In this document: positions 1 through 5,473 of the stretch, one piece after another
Position numbering within the stretch: position 1 is the stretch's first letter
Layout: the number at the start of each line of letters is the position of its first letter
Assembly (NCBI GenBank): GCA_031288055.1
Contig: JAITSD010000101.1
Span: forward strand, 1-11,948
DNA length: 11,948 nt
Reading direction: 5' to 3'
Source of the DNA: Candidatus Opitulatrix roisinitermitis
GTDB lineage: Bacteria > Actinomycetota > Actinomycetes > Actinomycetales > Bifidobacteriaceae
Program-made: the position numbers and the translations under genes
The notes under the pieces: model-generated
The model's input: only the letters and a program-made list of their open reading frames with translations
The model's database searches: none
What the model was told of the DNA's origin: nothing

Positions 1-2
1 GT

Positions 3-89
3 ACGCTAAATACTGATATTGATTGGTCAAGTGTTGATTTTAACGGTAAAACCGGCGTGACTAAAACTAATATGTGGCAAAACACAGTT
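3..89 (+). repeat. Repeat unit 0, C-terminal remnant visible
   Basis: This is the last module of a unit that begins outside the window: IDWSSVDFNGKTGVTKTNMW, then QNTV before the Trp that opens unit 1. It shows that the repeat array extends further left than the window. Confidence 0.8.
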
Positions 90-3000
90 TGGAATAATCA
101 TTATGTTTTGGTTAAAAATGTTGAATCAGTGGCGTTTTTGATTGCGGATAGCGGTATTAGTGATTCGTCTAGGATAAAAGTCAAAGGGGCTAGTTCAACT
201 TTAAAAGCTGAAAACTCTAATCCATCAACCTTTTTAGGTGTGCCTAATTTAACTAGAAACAACATCACTAAAATATCTTTTCAAAATACTTTTCCAGTTT
301 GTGCCAATCCAACAGATGTTTCGGTTGATGGTAAAGCCGGTGTAATAGCTTGTGTTAACAATTCCACTGAAATTGTTATAGGAGCTAATGAAGGGGTTTT
401 AGCCAATGCTAATAGTGCTTATTTATTTGCTAATTTATCGGTTAATTCGGGGGTTGATATTGATTTAGACAATTTTAATAATGCGGTTTTAGATAATATG
501 TCATTTATGTTTCAAAATTCAAAAATAAAATCTATTATAAATTATCCGTCTAATTTTGGTAGCACAGCTAGTAATATGCAATCAATGTTTGAAGAGACAA
601 CTTTTCCAGATGAATTTATTTTACCAGTTAGATTTGGTAATCGTGTTACAAATACCACAAATATGTTTACAGGAGCTATTTTAACTGGCAATATTGATTG
701 GTCATTTACTGATTTTGACAATCATCCTGCTACAATCACAACTAGTATGTTTAATAATACGAGTTGGAATAATTATTTTATATTAGTTCAAGATATTGGT
801 GATTTGACTTTTTTGACCACTAATACGGGTGCTAGTTTATCAAATATACAAATTAAAAGCCATAGTTCTGTTTTAAAAGCTGAAACTGTTAATCCGACTA
901 ATTTTTTAAATATGCCTAATTTGACTAGAGCTCAAATCACCAAACTAACTTTTCAAAAAACTTTACCTATATGTTCTAATCCCACAGATGTTTCAGTTGA
1001 CGGCAAAAATGGAGTTTTAGCTTGTGTTACTGGTACTGAAATAACTATTGGATCTAATGGCGGAGTTGTAGCTAATGCCAATAGTCAATATTTGTTTGCT
1101 AATTTAACTAATTCTAATGGTGTTGACTTTGATTTAACTCATCTTTATACGTATCTTACCACTGATATATCAGCCATGTTTCAATCAACAATTATAAAAT
1201 CCACACCAAATTGGTCAGATGCTTTTGCTGATTTAGCTACTAATATGACAAACTTATTTCAAAACGCTAGTTTGCCTGATGGTTTTTCTTTGCCTCAAAG
1301 TTTTGGTTTAGCTGCTGATAATATGTCGAATGCTTTTCAGGGAGCCACATTAAAGGGGAATATTAATTGGTCAAATAGTGATTTTAGTGATAAATCTGGT
1401 GTAAATGTTACTAATATGTTTAAAAATACAACTTGGAATAATTACTATCTTTGGGTGGCAAATCAGGATTCATTGGTTTTTTTGACTAATAATACTTCAG
1501 CTTTAGCTTATATCAACATTAATATTAAAGGCACAGTTTTAAAAGCTGAAGTGGCTAATCCGGTGACTTTTTTAAATTTAGCTAGTCCCACTAGAGATGC
1601 CATTACTAAAATAACTTGGCAAACCACTTTACCCACATGTTCTAATCCAACAGATCTTTCAGCTGATGAAGCTGGTGGCATTTTAGCTTGTGTTGTGGCA
1701 AGTAAGCAAGTTATAATAGGTTCTAAAAATGGTGTATTAGCCAATATTAATAGTAGTAATTTATTTGCAAATTTAAAAGTTAATGACGGAGTTAGTATTG
1801 ATTTTAGTGGTTTAAATACCGTGGCTGTAACCGATATGACAAATATGTTTCAAAATACTTGGTTAAAATCTATGGCTAATTGGCCACAGGGCTTTGGTAG
1901 TCAAACCATTAATATGTCATCTATGTTTAATAATGCTAAATTATTTTATGGGTTTACATTACCTGATGGTTTTGGGTCTAAGGCTTTAGATATGTCGTCT
2001 ATGTTCAAAAATTGTATACTTCCAGCGCGATTTGTTTTCCCATCTATTTTTGGGTCTAAGGCTATTAATATGTCATCTATGTTTGAACAGTCTTATTTTC
2101 CGCTTAATTTTGCTTTTTTGGATACATTTGGTAATAGTGCCACAAATATGTCATCAATGTTTCGGGGTGCTGGTATAACTAATTATGTTGATTGGGGAGA
2201 TAATTATTCTTTTAAAGACCATCCTGAGGCTAATAAAACAGATATGTTTACAGATACCAGATGGAGCGTTAATGGCGGTGTTATATGGGTGGCCGATTCT
2301 GTGGCTGAAGCTTTTTTAACAAATAATACTGGTGCCACGGTTGATAATATTAAGACTAGAAACCTTAGTCATACTTTAAAAACTGCTGGTTTTAATGATC
2401 AATTGTTTTTAGGGATTCCCGGTTCAGATAAAAAAGATATTCATCAAATATTTTTTCAAAATAAGTTTCCTACCGTTTGCAGTACTTTAACTGATGTGTC
2501 GGCGGATGACAGCCGAGGGGTTTTGGGTTGTTTTAATAACGGTAATATTATTATAGGAGCACCTGGCGGAGTTGTGGCAAATTATAATAGTAGCAATTTG
2601 TTTGCTCGCCTATCTTATTCTTATGGAGTTAATATTTATTTAGATAATTTTGTGGCGTCTGGTATACAAATAATGGATCATATGTTTGCTGGAGATAGCG
2701 GGGACAAAAATTTAACTACTATTAATGTCGTTACAAATATACCATTAAATTTTGGTACTGCTCCGCAGACGAGTGCACCATATATGTTTTCATATGCGGT
2801 ATTGGAAGGATTTGAGTTTCCGCACGATTTTGGGAGCTTTATTTCTAATGCACGCAATATGTTTGCTAATTGCAGTTTACCTAACGGTTTTACTGTGCCT
2901 AGTAAACTTACTATTACTCAAGATATGAGGTCTATGTTTTCTGGTGCTTCGTTGCCAGCGGGATTTAATATTCCACACGATTTTGGTTCATTAGCTTTGG

Positions 3001-4961
3001 ACACATCAAATATGTTTGATAATGCCAAATTAAATGGTGATATTGATTGGTCGTATGTGGACTTTAGTGGTAAAAGTAGTGTTACTAAAACTGATATGTT
3101 CAAAGATACAGTTTGGAATAATCATTTTATTTTAGTTAAAAATATTGGATCAGTTAATTTTTTCATTACTGATAGCGGCATTAGTGATAATTCTAGAATA
3201 AAAATTAAAGGAACTAATAATACTTTAAAAGCTGAAGTGGTTAATCCTAGTACTTTTTTCAATTTAAGTTCACCAACTCGTGCTCAAATCACTAAAGTAT
3301 CTTTCCAAAATACTTTTCCACTTTGTGATAATCCAACTGATGTGTCAGCTGATGGTAAAGGCGGAGTTATAGTTTGTGTGGTGAATAACACTGAAATTGT
3401 TATAGGAGGTAGTGGTAAAACTGTGGCTAATACTAATAGCAGTAATTTATTAGCAAATTTGTCGGTTAATGACGGAGTTGACATTGATTTAACTAATTTA
3501 GACACTGCAACAGTTACAGATATGTCAAATATGTTTGCTGCTAGTAAATTGAAATCTACGCCAGTTTGGTCAGACAATTTTGCTAAAGTTTCGCCTAATA
3601 TGGCTTATATGTTTTCAGGCACATTATTACCAAATAATTTTTCTTTACCAAATGATTTTGGCCGTGCGGTTACTAATATGGCATACATGTGGCAAAATTG
3701 TATTTTTCCGGTTGGTTTTGTTTTGCCAGATGGTTTTGGACAAGCTGCTATTAGTATGATACATATGTTTGAAGGGACAACTTTTTCAACTGATTTTACT
3801 TTATCAAGCAATTTTGGTTTTGCGGCAGGGGATATGTCATATATGTTTTCTAAGGCCACTTTAAAGGCTAATTTAGATTGGACGAAAACTAATTTTGATA
3901 GTCGTTTAGAAGCTGGTGTGGCAAAGACAGCAATGTTTGATGGGGTGGTTTGGAATAATTATTATATAAAGGCTGTTAATTTAGAGTCAAGAGATTTTTT
4001 AACTGATGGTACAGAGGCTGTAGCAGACATTAATATCAAGGCTGGAGATATTGTGACTTTAAAAGCTGAAGGATCTGATCCGAGTCTTTTCTTAGGGATT
4101 CCGGGATCATATAGATATGCTATTTCTAAAATAATTTGGCAAAATGCTTTGCCAACATGTTCTAGTCCGGTTGATGTTTCAAGTGATGGCGGTGGAAAGA
4201 TTATAGGTTGTGTGATAAATGACACTGAAATTGTTATAGGCTCTAATGGTGATATTGTGGCAAATGCTGACAGTAGCAATTTATTTGCTAATTTAACTAA
4301 GTCTACTGGGGTTGATATTAATTTTAAAAACTTATATGTTAATGACATAAATAAAATGATTTCCATGTTTAAAAAATCAAAAATACAATCTATTACAAAT
4401 TTGTCTAATCATTTTGGCGTTAAGACTGATGATATGTCAGATATGTTTTTTTCGGCCGCTTTACCAGCTAATTTTTCATTGCCAGCTAAATTTGGTTCAG
4501 CCGCCAAAAATATGTCAGGTATGTTTCGTAAAACTTCATTGCCAACTAATTTTTCATTGCCAGACGGGTTTGGGTCTCAAGCTAATAATATGTCATATAT
4601 GTTTTTATATATTGATTTATCAAACCTCAATAATTTTTCGTTGCCTGATAATTTTGGGTCTCAAGCCACCAATATAGCAGATATGTTTTTTGGTTCAAAT
4701 TTACCTGCTAATTTTGTTTTGCCAGCAAACTTTGCCTCAGCTACACAAGATATGTCAGATCTATTTGCTAATGCAATTTTATCTGGTAATATTGATTGGT
4801 CAGGCACAGATTTTAGTGGTAAAACAGGTGTAAATAAATCAGATATGTTTTCTGATGTAAATTGGAATAATTATTATATTTTAGCTAAAAATACCGAATC
4901 GGTTAAGTTTTTGATTACCGATAGTGGCATTAGTGATACCTCTAGAGTTAAAGTTAAATAA
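3..4961 (+). CDS. Giant tandem-repeat BspA-like (DUF285) surface protein, 5' end outside window
   Basis: The frame is open from base 3 to a TAA at 4959-4961, giving about 1,652 visible residues. The GTG at 57 is not a real start, because the codons before it (encoding IDWSSVDFNGKTG) continue the repeat pattern. The protein consists of six complete units of 223-304 residues plus partial units at both ends. Each unit opens at a W-NN motif and has a beta-rich lead-in (KNxxSxxFLxxDSG, TLKAE, PTxFL, TRxxITKxxFQ). A stretch of the form C-x2-PTDVS...C leads to N-S-x-x-LFANL and V-DIDL. Four to seven modules of the form NMSxMFxxxxLPxxFxLPxxFGSxA follow. That module is the signature of BspA-like/DUF285 surface proteins, which are usually extracellular and implicated in adhesion. 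Composition is rich in Asn, Ser and Thr and poor in Lys and Arg, which fits an exposed protein. No LPxTG motif, terminal membrane segment or other anchor is visible, and the frame stops inside a unit. Ligand and host target cannot be inferred. Confidence 0.85.
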   Translation, partial: TLNTDIDWSSVDFNGKTGVTKTNMWQNTVWNNHYVLVKNVESVAFLIADSGISDSSRIKVKGASSTLKAENSNPSTFLGVPNLTRNNITKISFQNTFPVCANPTDVSVDGKAGVIACVNNSTEIVIGANEGVLANANSAYLFANLSVNSGVDIDLDNFNNAVLDNMSFMFQNSKIKSIINYPSNFGSTASNMQSMFEETTFPDEFILPVRFGNRVTNTTNMFTGAILTGNIDWSFTDFDNHPATITTSMFNNTSWNNYFILVQDIGDLTFLTTNTGASLSNIQIKSHSSVLKAETVNPTNFLNMPNLTRAQITKLTFQKTLPICSNPTDVSVDGKNGVLACVTGTEITIGSNGGVVANANSQYLFANLTNSNGVDFDLTHLYTYLTTDISAMFQSTIIKSTPNWSDAFADLATNMTNLFQNASLPDGFSLPQSFGLAADNMSNAFQGATLKGNINWSNSDFSDKSGVNVTNMFKNTTWNNYYLWVANQDSLVFLTNNTSALAYININIKGTVLKAEVANPVTFLNLASPTRDAITKITWQTTLPTCSNPTDLSADEAGGILACVVASKQVIIGSKNGVLANINSSNLFANLKVNDGVSIDFSGLNTVAVTDMTNMFQNTWLKSMANWPQGFGSQTINMSSMFNNAKLFYGFTLPDGFGSKALDMSSMFKNCILPARFVFPSIFGSKAINMSSMFEQSYFPLNFAFLDTFGNSATNMSSMFRGAGITNYVDWGDNYSFKDHPEANKTDMFTDTRWSVNGGVIWVADSVAEAFLTNNTGATVDNIKTRNLSHTLKTAGFNDQLFLGIPGSDKKDIHQIFFQNKFPTVCSTLTDVSADDSRGVLGCFNNGNIIIGAPGGVVANYNSSNLFARLSYSYGVNIYLDNFVASGIQIMDHMFAGDSGDKNLTTINVVTNIPLNFGTAPQTSAPYMFSYAVLEGFEFPHDFGSFISNARNMFANCSLPNGFTVPSKLTITQDMRSMFSGASLPAGFNIPHDFGSLALDTSNMFDNAKLNGDIDWSYVDFSGKSSVTKTDMFKDTVWNNHFILVKNIGSVNFFITDSGISDNSRIKIKGTNNTLKAEVVNPSTFFNLSSPTRAQITKVSFQNTFPLCDNPTDVSADGKGGVIVCVVNNTEIVIGGSGKTVANTNSSNLLANLSVNDGVDIDLTNLDTATVTDMSNMFAASKLKSTPVWSDNFAKVSPNMAYMFSGTLLPNNFSLPNDFGRAVTNMAYMWQNCIFPVGFVLPDGFGQAAISMIHMFEGTTFSTDFTLSSNFGFAAGDMSYMFSKATLKANLDWTKTNFDSRLEAGVAKTAMFDGVVWNNYYIKAVNLESRDFLTDGTEAVADINIKAGDIVTLKAEGSDPSLFLGIPGSYRYAISKIIWQNALPTCSSPVDVSSDGGGKIIGCVINDTEIVIGSNGDIVANADSSNLFANLTKSTGVDINFKNLYVNDINKMISMFKKSKIQSITNLSNHFGVKTDDMSDMFFSAALPANFSLPAKFGSAAKNMSGMFRKTSLPTNFSLPDGFGSQANNMSYMFLYIDLSNLNNFSLPDNFGSQATNIADMFFGSNLPANFVLPANFASATQDMSDLFANAILSGNIDWSGTDFSGKTGVNKSDMFSDVNWNNYYILAKNTESVKFLITDSGISDTSRVKVK
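90..764 (+). repeat. Repeat unit 1, 225 residues, 4 MF modules
   Basis: The unit runs from one W-NN motif to the next. Its lead-in is of the 'DSGISD' type (DSGISDSSRIKVKG), shared with units 5 and 7. Conserved cysteines are encoded at 300 and 351. The four modules carry MSFMF, MQSMF, TNMF and TSMF cores. Confidence 0.8.
765..1433 (+). repeat. Repeat unit 2, 223 residues, 4 MF modules
   Basis: This is the shortest complete unit. Its lead-in is divergent (NTGASLSNIQIKSHSS in place of DSGISD). The cysteine pair is encoded at 972 and 1023. Module cores are SAMF, TNLF, SNAF and TNMF, so two of the usual Met residues of the MF core have drifted. Confidence 0.8.
1434..2261 (+). repeat. Repeat unit 3, 276 residues, 6 MF modules
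   Basis: The cysteine pair is encoded at 1638 and 1689. Six modules include four consecutive near-identical SSMF cores. An extra cysteine (FKNC, codon at 2013) sits in the third module. The insertion of two modules relative to units 1 and 2 accounts for the length difference. Confidence 0.8.
2262..3113 (+). repeat. Repeat unit 4, 284 residues, 6 MF modules, most divergent lead-in
   Basis: The unit opens with W-SVNGGVIWVAD instead of W-NN, and TLKAE is replaced by TLKTAG, so this is the most diverged lead-in. The cysteine pair is encoded at 2478 and 2529. An extra cysteine (FANC, codon at 2871) again falls in the third module. Confidence 0.78.
3114..3950 (+). repeat. Repeat unit 5, 279 residues, 6 MF modules
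   Basis: The lead-in is a close copy of unit 1 (DSGISDNSRIKIKG, SFQNTFPLC). The cysteine pair is encoded at 3324 and 3375, with the extra third-module cysteine (WQNC) at 3699. The spacing from the second paired cysteine to the extra one is 324 bases, exactly as in unit 3. Confidence 0.8.
3951..4862 (+). repeat. Repeat unit 6, 304 residues, 7 MF modules
   Basis: This is the longest unit. The cysteine pair is encoded at 4158 and 4209. Seven modules are present, several with the phrase LPxNFSLPxxFGS. One module (LYIDLSNLNNFSLP) carries a small insertion. It lacks the extra third-module cysteine of units 3-5. Confidence 0.8.
4863..4958 (+). repeat. Repeat unit 7, truncated after 32 residues
   Basis: The unit starts normally (W-NNYYILAKNTESV, then DSGISDTSRVKVK) and is immediately followed by TAA. 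Units 1 and 5 continue at this point with a glycine and the TLKAE strand. Reading past the stop in the same frame gives no further repeat sequence. Confidence 0.75.
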
Positions 4962-5051
4962 CACAGGGAGAAGTTTAAAGTTTATTTTTTAATAAATTAA
5001 AAATTGTTAAAAAATTTGTTAGTTAAAAATTTTGGTAATTTCTGAAATTGT

Positions 5052-5057
5052 TATAAT
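5052..5057 (+). promoter_or_regulatory. -10-like hexamer, upstream candidate for the whiB operon
   Basis: The sequence is a perfect TATAAT. No good -35 hexamer lies at 16-18 bases upstream; the nearest TTGG-type sequence is too close. Transcription from here would include the palindrome at 5072-5093. In DNA this AT-rich a single hexamer is weak evidence. Confidence 0.3.
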
Positions 5058-5071
5058 CTTTAATTAGACGA

Positions 5072-5093
5072 TAAATTACATTGATGTAATTTA
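5072..5093 (+). promoter_or_regulatory. 22-bp perfect palindrome upstream of whiB, candidate operator
   Basis: Arms TAAATTACAT (5072-5081) and ATGTAATTTA (5084-5093) are exact reverse complements around a 2-base centre, TG. The palindrome lies just upstream of the TATAAT at 5098, overlapping where a -35 element would be. This is a typical place for a repressor or activator dimer to bind. The 2-base centre makes an RNA hairpin less likely than a DNA operator. Confidence 0.45.
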
Positions 5094-5097
5094 GAGT

Positions 5098-5103
5098 TAT
5101 AAT
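5098..5103 (+). promoter_or_regulatory. -10-like hexamer, proximal candidate for the whiB operon
   Basis: This is a perfect TATAAT about 40 bases upstream of the whiB start codon. It would place transcription initiation near 5110. No convincing -35 hexamer is present, which is common in actinobacterial promoters and in promoters that need an activator. Confidence 0.4.
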
Positions 5104-5124
5104 TTATAAATATCTTATAAATTA
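5100..5124 (+). promoter_or_regulatory. Second AT-rich inverted repeat upstream of whiB
   Basis: Arms TAATTTATAA (5100-5109) and TTATAAATTA (5115-5124) are exact reverse complements around 5 bases. They contain the same TAATTTA/TAAATTA half-sites as the palindrome at 5072-5093. Also, ATAAATTACA occurs as a direct repeat at 5071-5080 and 5117-5126. The stem has no G or C pairs, so it is better read as possible protein-binding half-sites than as an RNA structure. Confidence 0.35.
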
Positions 5125-5132
5125 CAGAATTT

Positions 5133-5139
5133 GAAAGGG
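5133..5139 (+). promoter_or_regulatory. Ribosome binding site of whiB
   Basis: GAAAGGG lies 4 bases before the ATG at 5144. It is the only purine-rich Shine-Dalgarno-like stretch near this start and supports it. Confidence 0.6.
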
Positions 5140-5143
5140 AATT

Positions 5144-5464
5144 ATGTGGGGTTTATTTGAAAGCAGTAGTGATTCGCAGAGTGTTACTAAAATAATTAAA
5201 ACTTTTTTTACAAAACAAGAAAACGCTTCACAATGGCGAGAATATGCTTTGTGTTCTCAAACAAATCCTATAGCATTTTTCCCTGATAAAGGCGGTTCCA
5301 CTCGTGATGCTAAATCAGTTTGTACAAGTTGTGTGGTTCGCGATGAATGTTTAGAATATGCTTTAACTAATGATATACGATATGGTATATGGGGTGGCAA
5401 ATCAGAAAGAGAAAGACGACAACTTAAAAAAGACAACGATTTAGCTATTGAATTAGTTTCTTAA
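5144..5464 (+). CDS. whiB: WhiB-family iron-sulfur transcriptional regulator (WhiB/WhiB2-WhmD type)
   Basis: The 106-residue product has the four family cysteines, C37 and then C60-x2-C63-x5-C69, which ligate a [4Fe-4S] cluster. The GIWGG turn is at 81-85, followed by a basic SERERRQLKK tail typical of the family's DNA-contacting end. The phrases ALCSQTNP, FFPDKGGSTR and CLEYALTND match the WhiB/WhiB2 (WhmD) subgroup better than the redox-stress paralogues. That subgroup acts with WhiA in controlling septation and, in Streptomyces, sporulation. The protein is cytoplasmic, is thought to act through the housekeeping sigma factor and DNA, and is about the usual family length. The glycosyltransferase gene starts 9 bases after its stop, so the two are probably co-transcribed. 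The inverted repeats upstream are the obvious candidate control sites. The subgroup assignment is from memory of the motifs, without an alignment. Confidence 0.92.
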   Translation: MWGLFESSSDSQSVTKIIKTFFTKQENASQWREYALCSQTNPIAFFPDKGGSTRDAKSVCTSCVVRDECLEYALTNDIRYGIWGGKSERERRQLKKDNDLAIELVS

Positions 5465-5467
5465 AGG
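5463..5467 (+). promoter_or_regulatory. Ribosome binding site that decides the TTG start of the glycosyltransferase
   Basis: AAAGG overlaps the last two bases of the whiB stop codon and stands 6 bases before the TTG at 5474. No ATG or GTG is better placed. Overlap of the site with the upstream stop suggests translational coupling. Confidence 0.55.
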
Positions 5468-5473
5468 TTTATT

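Noticed and set aside
57..59. GTG as start codon of the giant repeat gene
   Set aside because: The 18 codons before it stay open and encode the same repeat motif (IDWS...DF-x-GK), so the gene simply runs in from the left edge.
4446..4452. T7 run (and another near 1474-1480) as a phase-variation tract in the repeat gene
   Set aside because: Runs of seven T are unremarkable in coding DNA this AT-rich, and they lie deep in the array instead of near a start.
1508..4677. Several open frames of 60-134 codons inside the repeat gene, on both strands
   Set aside because: They recur at equivalent positions in different units, which is what a repeated coding sequence produces in its shadow frames. They have no ribosome sites or recognisable motifs.
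90..4958. Reading the periodic DNA as a CRISPR array or a DNA-level satellite
   Set aside because: The periods are 669-912 bases, all multiples of three. Conservation follows the protein motifs, and similarity at the base level is patchy.
4979..4998. Possible terminator behind the repeat gene (TTTATT-TTTT-AATAAA)
   Set aside because: The stem is A/T-only apart from one wobble pair, with no following U tract tied to it. Such structures are expected by chance in this AT-rich stretch.
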